Below are positions 26,000 to 37,761 of a DNA stretch of 64,000 nucleotides, one piece after another. The DNA comes from Gnetum montanum (Eukaryota > Streptophyta > Gnetopsida > Gnetales > Gnetaceae): positions 371,607 through 435,606 of the forward strand of contig MNCI01038110.1 in assembly GCA_015680685.1 (NCBI GenBank). The letters run 5' to 3'. The position numbers and the translations under genes were made by a program. The notes under the pieces were generated by a model that saw only the letters and a program-made list of their open reading frames with translations, was not told the origin of the DNA and did not search any database. How positions within the stretch are numbered: position 1 is the stretch's first letter; every line of letters begins with the position of its first letter.

Positions 26000-26396
26000 A
26001 GTATGTAAAAGTGGGGACTGGTAGGCACCTAGCACATTTTCGACTAAGGGGAAGCCTTAGTAGTGTAGTTATTTCCTAACTTGGTGTGGGTTAGGAGGTA
26101 CATAGGGCTTGGGCGATACTATACGATACTCACCTTAACCTTTGTTAGCCATGTTTAAGGGCAATTCTACCCACAAAACATCCTTTAGAAGGTTAGGGAT
26201 TTCCATTGGTTCCTTAGGTTGGTCTACCTCACACGTTGTTTCACCCTAGTCCTTCATGGGAGGTGCATCATCAAGGGACTCCACCTCTAACCCTTGTTTA
26301 GTGTCAATGTTGTGAATGGTTAGAGGGGCTATGTTATCACCATAGATGATGACCTTCACACCTTCTTATAGAAGGTGAATTTCTTGGTGAATAGGG
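26000..26396 (-). pseudogene. Protease C-terminal part of element 1, left of the insertion
   Basis: The minus strand encodes the conserved protease tail with YRIVSPKPYVPPN near 26120 and further acidic linker toward 26330. The frame is cut at 26392-26396 by insertion of element 2 and resumes at 60933. The uninterrupted homologue in element 0 is at about 9060-9090. Confidence 0.75.
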
Positions 26397-26986
26397 TGTA
26401 CCGTCTGAAATCATCAGTCTCCGGCTGGAAGGAAACAGAGGTCGTGGGATCACAGGACACGCACAGAAGACCCTACCTTCCCCTAAGGGCAAGCTAGAAT
26501 GAACGAAGGTAGAGTACCTTAGGTGGTTCGTACGCGGATCAGACAAGGATTTCCCCGAACATACAACGAAGTGCTTTACATTGGGTTATACGTAAATGGC
26601 GTAACGGGCGTGAATCAGAGTGTAAACAACGTAAGCAGCGTAAACGATGTGAACACAGCGTAGACGTAAACAAGCATAAAAAAAATACGTGCAAGAATTA
26701 ATGCAGATTGTAAAAAATTGTAAGAAGAAAATGTAACAATGGTATTACAGAATGAAAATACAGGCACTGGTCAAACGTAGTTGTGAGTGGAACATAAGGT
26801 GGATGAAAGCCCCGGTGGGTGCAGGGATGATTGCGGCTGGTTCACACTGTAAGCACAGCGTAGAGGCTGTATGCTCAGCATACAGGGTTGTCTAGCGTAA
26901 AAGGTTTTGAGCTCTAGTTCTCAGCATCTCTATTCTCTGGTGTGCTCTGGGAATTTGCCAACCATCTGGATTTTGTGTAAAATTAG

Positions 26987-26997
26987 GGTTTTATACA
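26987..26997 (-). promoter_or_regulatory. TATA box in the 3' LTR of element 2
   Basis: The minus strand reads CTGTATAAAACCC. The homologous position of the 5' LTR (43321-43331) reads CTATATAAAACCCC. It lies downstream of the palindrome-rich part in element direction, as expected for the U3/R promoter. Confidence 0.6.
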
Positions 26998-27059
26998 GGT
27001 TTTGACGGTAGACTCAGGTTGGGTGACACATGGCGCGTTGACCGGGTACAAGGGCGTAA

Positions 27060-27650
27060 AATTTACAAGTGTACAATATGTTACATTTGCCGGGCGTATA
27101 CGCTATCTGCAGTGAGCATAGACTATGGGCGTATACGCTGGGGGTGCTGAGTGTATGCGAACTTGGGCATAGATGTCATTAACGCCAGGCGTATACGCTG
27201 ATGGATGCTGAGCATACACGCTGGGGGTGCTGAGTGTATGTGAACTTGGGCGTAGATGTCGTTGACACTGGCGTATATGCCGTATACGCTGATGGATGCT
27301 GGGCGTACACGCTGGGGCGTATATGCTGACGTGCTAGGCGTATACGTTGGGGTGTATACGTTGCTGTGGTGGGCGTATACGCTGATGGTTACTGTCTTGT
27401 GTCAAATCTCGCTCTGTAGTGTTGTTTTCATGTCATCTTTGGAGGTTTCATACCGTGCGTATGCACTTGTTGTTCCTGGTGAGTGTACATGCGGGGCGTG
27501 TATGCTGGATATCTACACTGGGCGTATACGCTAGGCGTGTACGCTGGACGTCTACACTGGGTGTATATGCTGAGAATTTGAGCATATACGCTGGGAATGT
27601 ACACTTGGGCGTATATGCTAGGCGTATACGCTGGAACTACATACTTAGTG
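27060..27650. repeat. GCGTATACGC palindrome cluster in U3 of element 2
   Basis: The exact 10-base palindrome GCGTATACGC occurs at least six times (for example near 27092, 27130, 27189, 27373, 27521 and 27618), usually followed by TG(A/G)T or TGGG, with many variants such as GTGTATATGC. The 5' LTR half at 60390-60790 shows the same pattern. It is a candidate multi-copy binding site in the promoter. Confidence 0.75.
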
Positions 27651-27775
27651 AAAATTGAGCATCTGATCTCCGAAGTTGCCATGTTTGACACCAGACATAG
27701 CCATGGTTGTCTAGGGGTCCTAGGGGCTTACTTGGTGTTGGAAAAGTACTAAGCTCCAAATTTTGTGGTGTTTCA

Positions 27776-27791
27776 TTGGCCCCTCTTTGTT
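27776..27791 (-). other. Polypurine tract of element 2
   Basis: The minus strand reads AACAAAGAGGGGCCAA, directly followed by the LTR start TGAAACACC. Confidence 0.85.
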
Positions 27792-28535
27792 GACGTTTGG
27801 AGGAATTGACCCGAGAAGCATCGACAAAGAAGTGGAAAAAACCACAGGCAACTCGATAGAGACTTTGTCCGTTGCCACTTGACTAGACGTCATCGCACCA
27901 TGTTCAGTAGTACATGGGATTGGGAAAGTGGAACTTTATAGCTGGTAGGAGAATGGGGATTGTGGGGGCTAGTAACTACCCAAGGGATTGCACTTGGTTA
28001 AAAGGGGATGTTCTGGTGTGTGTGTCATGCTGATCCTTGTCAATAGCCATCATTTTAGCATTGATTATGAACTCATGTGCAAGTGCTATGTCGTGTGTTG
28101 CAACTACTTCAAAGTGTTACAGTATGCAACGGTGTGCTCAAGGTTTTGGATGTATTGGGTGTATCAAAGGTGTGTCTAAGTGAACTGTGTCGGTGAATGG
28201 ATAAAGAGTGTGTCGGGAGATGGGGATGTACTAGTGAATAGTTTGATTTAGTCTTGCCATGTGTGCTGTGAACATTGCCCCATCTTGCTGCTTATGGTGA
28301 AATGCATTCTTGTGCGAAAACCTCTGGGTGTCATCCTGTAAACATAACTCCAAGGAAACATGAAAACCATGAGTGAATAAGCGAGCTTAGACTTACACAG
28401 TAACCAAGACATTGGAGGTGATTTCAGGCATTGTAGATGAGTGGCAACGATGTTGGTGGGATTGTCTGGTGGCGAGCGATGCAGTGATTCTGATGAAGCT
28501 TGAATGTGGCACCAGATTGAGGAACTAGAAATGAA
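27792..28535 (-). other. 3' noncoding region of element 2
   Basis: About 740 bases between polypurine tract and AGTTTA array. No coding capacity is recognised on either strand. Confidence 0.5.
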
Positions 28536-28539
28536 CTTG

Positions 28540-28870
28540 CCAGTTTATAGTCTTGGCAGACCATGATGGGTTAGTTTTATGTCATGACCCGTTGGACATT
28601 GCCCGTTTAGCATTGTGGTGGACGTTACGTTGCCAGTTTTTAGTCTTAGCAGACCATGAAGAGGCGAACCAGTTTATAGTCTTAGCGGACTCTGGCAAGT
28701 GCGACCGTGGCAGTTTACTATCGTGCCAGACGGGTGCTAGTTTATCGTCATTGCGGAAATTATGTGGTATTAGTTTATCATCATGATTCTAGGACGAGCT
28801 GTGGCATCAGTTTTAAGTGATAATCCAGGACTATTCTATGGTATCAGTTTTAGGTCATGACTCCAGGACT
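28540..28870 (+). repeat. AGTTTA array at the integrase/3' end boundary, element 2
   Basis: About nine units such as CCAGTTTATAGTCTTGGCAG followed by ACCATGA, or AGTTTAGCATTGTGG followed by ACG, 30-40 bp each. The position immediately after the integrase stop at 28892 matches elements 1 and 3. Confidence 0.75.
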
Positions 28871-28891
28871 CACACGTACTTGAGCTTGTAC

Positions 28892-31800
28892 TCAAATGTA
28901 GAATGGTTTTAGGAACAAGTGATTAGTTGGATTAGCAAACTCATTCCCTTCCATATCAGTGAGCTTGAATGCTCCATTGTCGAATGCTTTAATGACCAAG
29001 TAAGGCCCTTCCTAGTTGGCTGAGAATTTGTCTGAGTGTTCTCGAACTGCCTTAAGTACAAGGTCATCTTCTTTGATGGGGCGCTTATGGATGTCGTGCC
29101 AATGTCGTTGCCATTGTTGTTTTTGATACCATTCGATCTGATCGAGGGCGTGTATGCGTTCTTCCTCCACCGAGTCAAGGTCAATGGTGCGTAAATCATT
29201 GTTTTGCCTGTCGTCAAGGAGTCCGGAAAGTGTTATCCTTAAAGAGGGTACCTGTAATTCCAAAGGTAAAAAAGCTTCTTAACCGTAATCAAGACTATAT
29301 GGTGTTTTACTTGTTGAAGTTCGATGTGTAGTACGGTATGCCCACAATGCGTATATCAATTGTTCATGCCATCTTCGCTTGCTTTGGATGAGCATCTTTT
29401 TGAGTATTATAATACTCATTTTGTTCATCGCCTCTGCTTGCCCATTGCTCTGAGGATAGTAAGGGGATGAAAATGAGTGTTTGATCCCTAAACATTCACA
29501 AAAGGTTTTGGTCCCAGCACTGCTAAATTATGGCCCATTTTCAGTAATGATTGTCATGGGAATGCCAAAGCGGGTTACAATATTTTTGAGAATGAAGTTG
29601 CATACATGTTTAGATGTAGTTTTTCTAAGGGGAGCAGCTTCTACCCACTTCATAAAATATTCGGTTGCGGTTATGATGAAAATATGCCCTGCAGAAGATG
29701 AGGGTGTTATTGGGCCGATAAGGTCCAATCCCCACTTTTGAAAGGACCATGTGATTTGTGCTGTATGAAACTCATTTGGTGGGACATGTATTAGATTGCT
29801 ATGTTTTTGACAAGTACTACATGTTTTGACCTTGGAGAGACAGTCGTATTCCATGTGTGGCCAATAATAGCCTAAGCGTCTGATCTTTGTTGCCATGGCT
29901 TTTGGTGCTATGTGTCCTCCACATAGTCCGTTGTGTACTTGTTCGACAATGATTTGGGCATCGGTACTATTGACGCATGTTAGCAATACGCCTTCATAGG
30001 ATCTATGACATAACACGTCCCCTACTAGGGTATACTACTTAGAACGTTTTTGTACTGCATCCTTTTGTGCATTTGTTAGATGTCGTGATGTTTCTCTGTG
30101 TAGAAGGTATTCTTTTATGTCATTATACCATTCTACCGCACGTATCATACTAACAGATGTGATCGGCAGTGTGTCAAGAGTATCGGTTATTGGTTCGGCA
30201 CAACTGGTTATGGAGCTTGGCAATGTCTAGAACATGTCAGGCGATATGTTTAATGCCAAGGTGGCTAGTGCATCTATGGTGGTATTGTCATTTCTAGAGA
30301 TGTGTTGGACATCGATGTTTTCGAATCGCCTCGTTAGGTGTTTCACCAGGTCGCAGTATGGTTGTAAATGTTGGGCTTTACATGTATAGATGTCTGTTAC
30401 CTAGTTTATGACCAGTTGCGAGTCTCCCCTGACCACAAGCTGTGTGATGTCTAAAGCCAATGCTGCCGTGAGACCTCTAAGGAGACCTTCATACTTTGCT
30501 ATGTTGTTTGTACAATGAAAGTTGAAACGGTAAGCAAAGGGTCAGATCTCCCCAGAGGGATAAGTGATGACAGCGGCGGCACTTCCCCCTCGAGAGGTGG
30601 ATGCTCCATCAAAGTTTATAATGGCATCGTAGTCATTGGGCACTATGTCTATTGCGCTTATATTTTCATCTAGGAATTCTGGCTCTATTATCGCTTGATC
30701 GTGGGTTGGTGACATGGCCATTTGATGTGCTATGGATTGACCTTTGACTAATGATTGCGCTATGTAGTGCAGGTCAAATTCGGCTATCATGGCTTTCCAG
30801 CGGGCTATTCGACTCGTTTCGTAGATGTTTCCTATGATGGCCCTGAGCACATTGTCCTTGCAAATTATATTAACTTGGTTACGGAAGAGGTAACGTTGCC
30901 ATTTTCTCTAAGAAAAGACCAAAGCTAAATAGGACCTCTCCACGTCATTATACTTTTTCTTGTGAGCGACTAATGCATGGCTTAGGTAGTATATAGGGAC
31001 TTCGGTTCCGTCATCTCGTTTCTAGCAAAGCATAGACGCGATTGATGAATTCGAAGTAGCGAGGTAGATGTAAAATGGTTTATTGTTTTGAGGTGGATAA
31101 ACCATGGGTAATCGGGCAAGTGACGTTTTAATGTTATTGAATGCTTCTTGACACTACGGAGTCCATTCAAAATGGACGTTCTTGTGTAACAAGTGGTTCA
31201 TAGGTTTTAGTTTTTTTGTCAATTTTTCTATGAAGCGCTTGATAAACTGCAATCTACCTTGTAGACCTCGAAGTTCGGTAAGGTTGCCTGGTGGTTTCAG
31301 GTTCATTATGGCCTTAACCTTATCGGGGTCTACTCGTATCCCTGCTTCTGAGGCTATAAATCCAAGCATTTTGCCTGTCTTGACACTGTAGATACATTTT
31401 TTTGGGTTGAGTTTCAATTCATACTTTAAACAAAATTTTAATACCAGGTCAAGGTTTTGTGTATGTTGTTCTGATGTTTTGGACTTAACCATAATGTCGT
31501 CTACATAGTTGTTGAGCAGTGTAACATGTAATCACTAAAGATGAACGTCATTGCTCTTTGATACGTGGCCCCAACGTTCTTGAGACCGAATGACATCATT
31601 GTGTAACAAAAGGTCTCCCATGGTGTCATAAAGGTTGTCCAAAGCTGATGCTTCGGGTTGATGCGTATTTGATTGTATCCCGAGAAGCCGTCCATAAAGG
31701 ATAATAATGCGTGCCCAGCGGTCGAGCTAACAAGTTGATCGATGCTGGGTAGAGGAAAATCATCTTTTATGGTTGCAACATTTAAATCCCAAAATTCAAT

Positions 31801-32505
31801 GCATAAGTGAATGCTTCCATTCTTCTTTGGAACAATGACCATGTTGGATACCCACTCGACGTAATCAACAGCCCGAATGAAGCCAGCTTGATAAAGTTTG
31901 GCGATCTCATTACGAACTGCCAATGCCACTTCAGGTTTAACCTTTTGTGCCTTTTGTTTTACCGGTCTCAATTTTGGGTCAAGGATAATGTTGTGCTGGA
32001 CAATTTGGGGGTCTAGTCCGGGCATGTTTGTATAAGACCAATCGAATGCTTTCATATTTTCCCTAAGCACGTCTTCAATGTTTTTGGCTAGTTGTGGTTT
32101 TAGTAATGTGCTTAATTTTAGTATTTTAATTTTCCCATCGGGCATGGTTATGGGGGTTTTGGTCAACGGGTCTTCGGTGATATTTTTGGCTTCTATGTCA
32201 AGGGATTTTGTCATGCCTTTGTAGTCATCTATTATTTACTGTGTTGAGGCGATGACTGTGTTGTCCGTTGCTGAACTTAAGTGGAGGAGGTTTATGTTGG
32301 TGTCCCTTGCAATTTTGCCGTATGGTCCATCGATAATTAATGGTTTGGTTAGGTGCTGGCAATCCATCAAGCTTGCTCCTACCAATAAATGGAGAGCTAA
32401 ATGAGCTAATGGATATCGTTCTATATTCTTTGGTAATTTTAGATATGTGTACATGCATAATGGTGGATTATCGTCACACCAGGACGCGTGGCAGTTTAAG
32501 GCCAT
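28892..32505 (-). pseudogene. pol of element 2: RT, RNase H, aRNase H, integrase (near-complete, broken)
   Basis: RT runs from about 32210 and contains the linker AKNITEDPL, WSYTNMPGLDP, a fingers/palm stretch with ALLSFMDGFSGYNQIRINP, and YVDD at 31496-31507. A frameshift lies just upstream of YVDD (about 31510-31530). The first RNase H is about 31150-30850. The second, archaeal-type RNase H is about 30640-30260 (NFDGAST, NNIAKYEGLL, RGDSQLVIN, DALATLAL). Integrase follows with VHNGLCGGHIAP...CSTCQ (finger, 29950-29800), WGLDLIGPI (first Asp) and ITENGP (29530), where relatives have DNGP. So a catalytic Asp reads Glu. About eight stops are seen. The C-terminal block is NWEGPYLVIKA, and the stop is at 28892. 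Confidence 0.85.
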
Positions 32506-32660
32506 GCTTGGCCATCATGGTAGTTTAAGGCCGTACCAGGTTGTCATGGTAGTTTAAGGCTGTACCGAGTCGTAGGTGGGTTTGAAAATGGTAGTTTAAG
32601 GCCTTACTGGGCTTTAATGGCAGTTTAAGGCCATACTGGGCCGTAGGTGGGTTTATGCTA
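32488..32660 (+). repeat. AGTTTAAGGCC array at the RT/antisense-gene boundary, element 2
   Basis: Five units of (G)GTAGTTTAAGGCC followed by (A/G)TACTGGGCC and a GTAGGTGGG or CATGG tail. It sits about 180 bases before the TATA box of the antisense gene. The pol reading frame begins at its left edge. Confidence 0.75.
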
Positions 32661-32841
32661 GAATGTTCGGTGTAAACGTATGAAATGGGGTCCACGAGTG
32701 AACCAGGATGTAGTAATTTCTATTTTTTATAATTTTTATTATTTTTCTAGGCAAATTTTAGCGAAAAATAAGTAAAAAGGCACAAAATGGCAAAAAGGAG
32801 CAATGGCAGCGTAAGCGGCGGTGACAGCGACGACGGAGCGC

Positions 32842-32849
32842 TATATAAG
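32842..32849 (+). promoter_or_regulatory. TATA box of the antisense gene, element 2
   Basis: The sequence CTATATAAGG lies 250 bases before the exon 1 ATG in a more G/C-rich setting (GACGGAGCG upstream). This would place transcription start near 32875 and give a leader rich in GCGTAGACGC motifs (32930-33040). No equally clear box is seen in element 3 or 1. Confidence 0.55.
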
Positions 32850-33101
32850 GTGGGGGGGCTTTCATTTTTTTTCATCTATTTGTAGGAGCATAGAAGACCC
32901 AGTGTAAAATCCGAGCATGAGCGTAAACCATCGAACCCAGCATAGACGCCGAACCCAAAACTAAGCGTAGACGCTGATCGATTAAACCCAGCGTAGACGC
33001 CAACTAAACCCCAGCGTAGACGTCAAGTGTAGAAGGCTGAGCGTAGGCGTACAGAGTTTCAACCCTCAGCATAAGCTATCAATCCTAGTGTAGACATTGA
33101 G

Positions 33102-36100
33102 ATGGGTAAAGGCAAGGAGGTGGAAGGGCAGGGGAGGAAGAGTCCTGACTTGACCTTCGCGGAGGAGAGTGAAGCTATGCTGCAGTGCCTGTCCCCGCCA
33201 AGGATTCCATCATGGCCTGGAACATCACACAGGTAGGCTATGATCCTGTCTTTGTTAGTTATTTTTGCCTATACGTGTTTCATAGTGTAGACAGTCTTAT
33301 AGGGGTTTTTTGCATATACACTGAGCATAAATTCGCAGTGTAGAGACATCGGCGTATACGCCGAGTGTAAATTTACAGCGTAAGGTCAGGTTAGCATCAA
33401 CTGTCCTAGCGTAATCTATTTTCAGCACATAACGTAATCACTTTTTCTCGCTGAAGGCTATATGGCGTAAGAAGTTTTCTATGCACGAAGTTCTATTTTT
33501 TCAACGTAAGCTTTCTGTTTCATTAGCGTAGATGATCTACGCTGTGATGGTGTATACGTTGAGGGTTTCTTCGGCGTATACGCTAAGCGTACACAGTTAT
33601 TCTTTTAAGTATGATGTAGCGTGGACTTTTTTTTCATGTTTCCAGCGTCAACTATTTGCTCAGTGTAAGGCAGCGTATACGCTGAGCGTGAACAGATTTT
33701 GACAGCGTATACGCTAGGCTTAGCAGTGTATACGTCGAGTGTAAACAAATTTTGGCAGCGTCTATGCTAGGTTTTAATAGCGTATACGCTGAGCGTAAAT
33801 AGTTAGAAAATTTTTCTAAGTGTCAGTCTACGATGTGAACCTTGGTTTTTCGCGTTGTTTTGAAGCATGGCTAATTTTACGTTGGTACTCTAGTTTTTTT
33901 CAGGGATACCAAGCTTTTTCTCCTTGTGGTTGAGCTTGTCAGGGTACTAACATGGTTTGGCCCCCATGGAGGCAAATGAGCCAACCCTAGACCTAACCGT
34001 GGAACATAACGGTGTTTGGTTCAGAGAAGGTGTGTTTGAATTCTTGTCCTTTATACTGGATAATTTTGAAGTAGTTATCTGGTCACACCTGAATGAATTG
34101 GTGGCACAGAGCATACTTGAGGCGATGTTGCCAGGAGCTGTGGAGGGTGTCGTTGTCTTCATGGAAGACATCGACGAGGGGCAGTTTACGAATTAGGATG
34201 GTTCTTCCCGCGGGCCTAAGTCTACATGCTCGTTAGTGGGCGTGTGGGCCCGATTACCATGAGGGTAGGACTACCTTGATAATACTTTATTTTTAGTCAT
34301 GCGTGTGCATACATTATTCTAGAATCCTCCTGGCACAGTGTACGGAGTGGATAGGTAGGACCGTTCAAGTTTATTGCTTCTTTTCGTCGTTTGGCATTTG
34401 CCTCAGTTTTGACATCTGCTCGTTTGTAGGCCAAAAGTTAATGCAGAGGGAATATGTGTTGAAGATGATGGGCTTGCCTTAACTCGTACCGCTCTAGAGG
34501 CATTTATGACGGGTCCTACCCTTCGTAAAATTGTATTAGGTCTAATGAAGGGGGATATCATCTATTTTCACCAATGATTCTCTAGAGCGTTGGTGCTGTG
34601 CCAAGCCCGTGGATGGCTGGATAAAGATTGGTCAGACCAGGGGCCAGTTTTCCCTTGTGACTCTAGTCCAGGCAGCACATCCAAGTCTACTACAGGAGGT
34701 GAGTGACAATGTATTTTGGATGTGCTAACGTGTTTTAACTACTAAGGGTTATACTGATACGACAATCTTATATTGCATTTGCAGTTGATGCACATCCTGG
34801 CAGGGATCCTATCACAATCGGGCGAACTGAGACAACATTGTCAATGAAGTTCTGGGAGGTGACAAAAGCTGAAAAATGGTTACGCAACCATGCTTCACCA
34901 TCTATTGTTCGCTGCTTGAATAATGCTGGCCTTATGGAGCTCTTCATGACCCCAGGTCCTGATGTATTAATAGGGGAAATGATTGGGATCGTGGATTCTT
35001 TTAATGTGTCTGTCTCATACTACAACACTCAGATTAAGGGTGTTAAGGTGGTTTTCCATCTGTCGCTCGAGTTTTTCTCAAACTTATTCGGGGTACCGGC
35101 AGATGGCATAACTGTAGTCTTAGACAGAGCTCATAAAGAGCTCCAGACAGTGCACGAGTTGGAGGACTGGTTGGGCCTGGCCAAGGGTGCCAAGGGGTTT
35201 CCGATGTAGAGGAAAGCAAAGGTGGAGGAGGTAAATGAACTGTATCCCCTATTTAGGGTGCGGGTATTCCCCAAAATCCTTTCTCAGGTACGTAGTCTTG
35301 GGGTTGAGGCTATGCATGTTATGCAGACTATCTTGGAAACTGGCATGCGCTATAACTGGGCTGAATTTCTATTGTCGGGCATGCACAAGGAGATAGTGCG
35401 ATTGTGCTCAAATGTCAAGGCGCAATCACACTTCACCTTCACCTTCTTCGCCGGTTACCTTCGTCGCTTCGTCGAGTTTTTGGTAGTCTGCACGGGTAAC
35501 AAGTTTGTTCTATAGGATCGGGGTCAACTATCTCGCCCATGGATCAACCACTTCTTCGATACAGCCAAGTCCCAGGATGCGCTTGAAGGCATCGACGAGT
35601 CCATGTCTATTATGACTGGGGGATCATCGGGTACCTCCATTCATACTCATGATAGTCTAGGGTTAGAGCTAGATGATGTACCCCTTACTACAAGAAGAGT
35701 TGAGCGGGTGATCAAAGAAACCATGGGCCAGGCCAAAACAAAGCTGAAGAGACATGAACGTGCAACTGAGGAAGCTTCTAATGTGAGGGAGCCACGAGTA
35801 AAGTGCATAAGATTCAAGATGACCGGTATGTAGACTTTTGCCAGCTTATTATTTTATTGTTTTCATTTTGTCCCTAATGTGTTTCTTTTCAATCGCTTAC
35901 ATGTCACTGATGTCTTTGGCTTGATTTGAGAAGTGAGGAAGCAAGCACTAGAAACCATTATGGAGGAGGAAGAGATCAACACAGAGCGGAACAATGAAGA
36001 GGAAAATGTGGATAAGGATCAGGGAGGAGGAACGGAGGAATTAAAGGAGAACACCACAAAAACTGAGCCGTTAGATGACCAGGGTGGTGTCGAACAAATG

Positions 36101-37496
36101 TTCCGCAGTTTTCGTCAGGGGAATCTGGATTTAGGCGATCCTCCAGAAGGTGACGAGGAGTGTGGTATGTTTTCCTTTATCTTATTTCAACTTGCCCTAT
36201 TAGTTGTCATTTCTATGGTATTTTATTTTCATGTTTTCATTTTTTAGACGAAGGCAGCGAGACCAAGACGGTGCGCTTGGATGTACCTATGAAGACGGTT
36301 CCCCCTAAGAGGACCGCTGAGGTTAGTTCCTACACCCGTGAGCCATTGACTTGGTCTGAAATGTCAAGTAAGATGGATTTTGTGGCCAGAATCATGGAAG
36401 AAGCTGTCGAACGAATTCAGGAGGTCAACCCCGAAATAGGTATAATGTTTTTAAATGGCTTTCTATTTTAGAGCGTCACTCCCTATTTCTGTTCTCTTGA
36501 CATTTGATCTTTTCGTACACATAGGTGCCAAGTTAAGGTGGGATCCTTCCAAGGTGATTAGCATCGATAGTTTGGCTACACTACCCCCAGAGGTGGAATA
36601 GGTACCAATGAGGTGGCAGAAAGCCTTGTCCATAATGCCAAGTCGGTGTGGACCGGTAGGCGATCCATCGAACAACTATGGTTGTAGATCCAGACAAAGG
36701 AGAAGGAAGTCTCTGAGCTATCAGTCAAACACGATGACCTCAAAGCTCGTTATGAATTCACTTTAGCCCGATTAGCAGGTGATAGTTCTTGGCGAACGTC
36801 CGAGATTACGTACAATAGATATTGGAACTTGTTAAATCGCTATGCATCACTAACTCGGAGGTTTGTGGAGTGTAAAGCCCAGATAGACCTATTGAATCTG
36901 AAGTGCCAGGATTGGAAGGCATTTTCCTCCAAGGTGCGTAAGTGGGGCCAAGATGAAAAGAATCATAAGCACCACTATAAGAAATCCTTGAAAGAAGTTT
37001 CTATAGAGAAACGACAACTTGAAATTTTCGTAGAGGGTTTGGGCTTACGTTCTGCTTTCGATACCTTTGCGGAGAACACCGTAGTTGAGATGGAATCTCC
37101 TAAGAGGATTATTACCACTGCTTCTAGGGAAGTTACTGTGGGTGAATTTCCTCTAAAACATCCAGTCTGGTCGACTGTTGACAAGGGAAAGGCCTTGGTA
37201 GACGTCAACCTAGGCCTTGGTGAGACAGACTGGGCTAGTGTTTCGGAGGAAGAAATCCTTCATCGATTGGAGTTCTTTTTGGGGAGATCTCCTATGGTAA
37301 GTATTTTATCATTGTGAAACTGATTTGCTAAAGGATGTTTGAAATTTTGACACTCTCTTATTCTTATATTGGTTGTCTCATTTTGTATTTTCAGGATGAA
37401 GGCGGCGATGATGCTCAAGAAGCTGGCCCCAGTGGAGTAGGGGCCCCTGACGCTGGTGGATCTAAAGGGGACGATCCTCCCATCCCAGATGCTTAG
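33102..37496 (+). pseudogene. Antisense gene of element 2 (eight exons, unknown protein, about 1,050 aa if intact)
   Basis: Exons with consensus splice sites: 1 33102-33232 (MGKGKEVEGQGRKSP; phase 2), 2 about 33957-34354 (acceptor not settled), 3 34430-34698, 4 34785-35825, 5 35931-36164, 6 36249-36439, 7 36525-37296, 8 37395-37496 (stop TAG). Introns 2-7 have phases 2,1,1,1,1,0, as in element 3. Exon 3 carries ARGWLDKDW. Exon 4 has VKVVFHLSLEFFSNLFGVP and ELYPLFRVRVFPKIL. Exon 5 is acidic. Exon 7 is a helical Lys/Glu-rich domain with KWGQDEKNHKHHYKK and HPVWSTVDKGKALVDVNLG. Lesions: four stops in exon 2, one in 3, two in 4 (35207, 35513), two in 7 and a one-base frameshift near 36610. The LFG(V/L)P block faintly recalls plant mobile-domain proteins, but I do not claim homology. 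Confidence 0.8.
33234..33900. repeat. GCGTATACGC-rich first intron of the antisense gene, element 2
   Basis: Contains about five exact GCGTATACGC palindromes (near 33355, 33574, 33672, 33702, 33780), often as AGCGTATACGCTGAGCGT, plus many GCGTA half-sites. The same palindrome dominates U3 of this element's LTR and its leader (42150-42720). A TACTAAC branch-point-like string is at 33946. Confidence 0.7.
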
Positions 37497-37761
37497 ATTT
37501 TTTTTGTTTTTTAGTTTTGTCTTTGGAACTATGCTAACTAAAATTGATACGGGAGTTGTAACTTGAAAACTTTGAGATAAACGGAAACAATTGACAATTA
37601 TAATTATACAGCATTGCATGTAAAACATTTTTTTTTGTTGGTTTTGAGTTTGATTGCACACATGACATGGCAATGTAGAATATTTTGGTTTAGATTTTTT
37701 ATTCGTTCTAAGTGTAATATGCGGATGTAATTACAAGAGGAGAAACGAAGCACAAGCGTGT
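37497..37761. other. Downstream region of the antisense gene, element 2
   Basis: A/T-rich 3' flank of the antisense gene with T-runs. Nothing further is recognised. Confidence 0.4.

Larger units (their letters stand above)
26397..27775 (-). mobile_element. 3' LTR of element 2
   Basis: A 1379-bp LTR beginning TGAAACACCACAAAATTTGG and ending GACGGTACA on the minus strand. U3 (about 27060-27650) contains at least six exact GCGTATACGC palindromes and many one-base variants. Next comes a TATA box at about 26989, then a GCGTAAAC-rich stretch (26580-26680). The open frames here on both strands are by-products of the repeats. Confidence 0.9.

Noticed and set aside
27256-27691. Overlapping open frames on both strands in the LTR of element 2
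   Set aside because: They are produced by the GCGTATACGC repeats, which contain no stop in several frames; the translated product is only repeat residues.
35041-35110. Assignment of the antisense protein to the plant mobile domain or another transposase family
   Set aside because: The resemblance is limited to a short hydrophobic LFG(V/L)P block; without a profile search this is too weak to claim.
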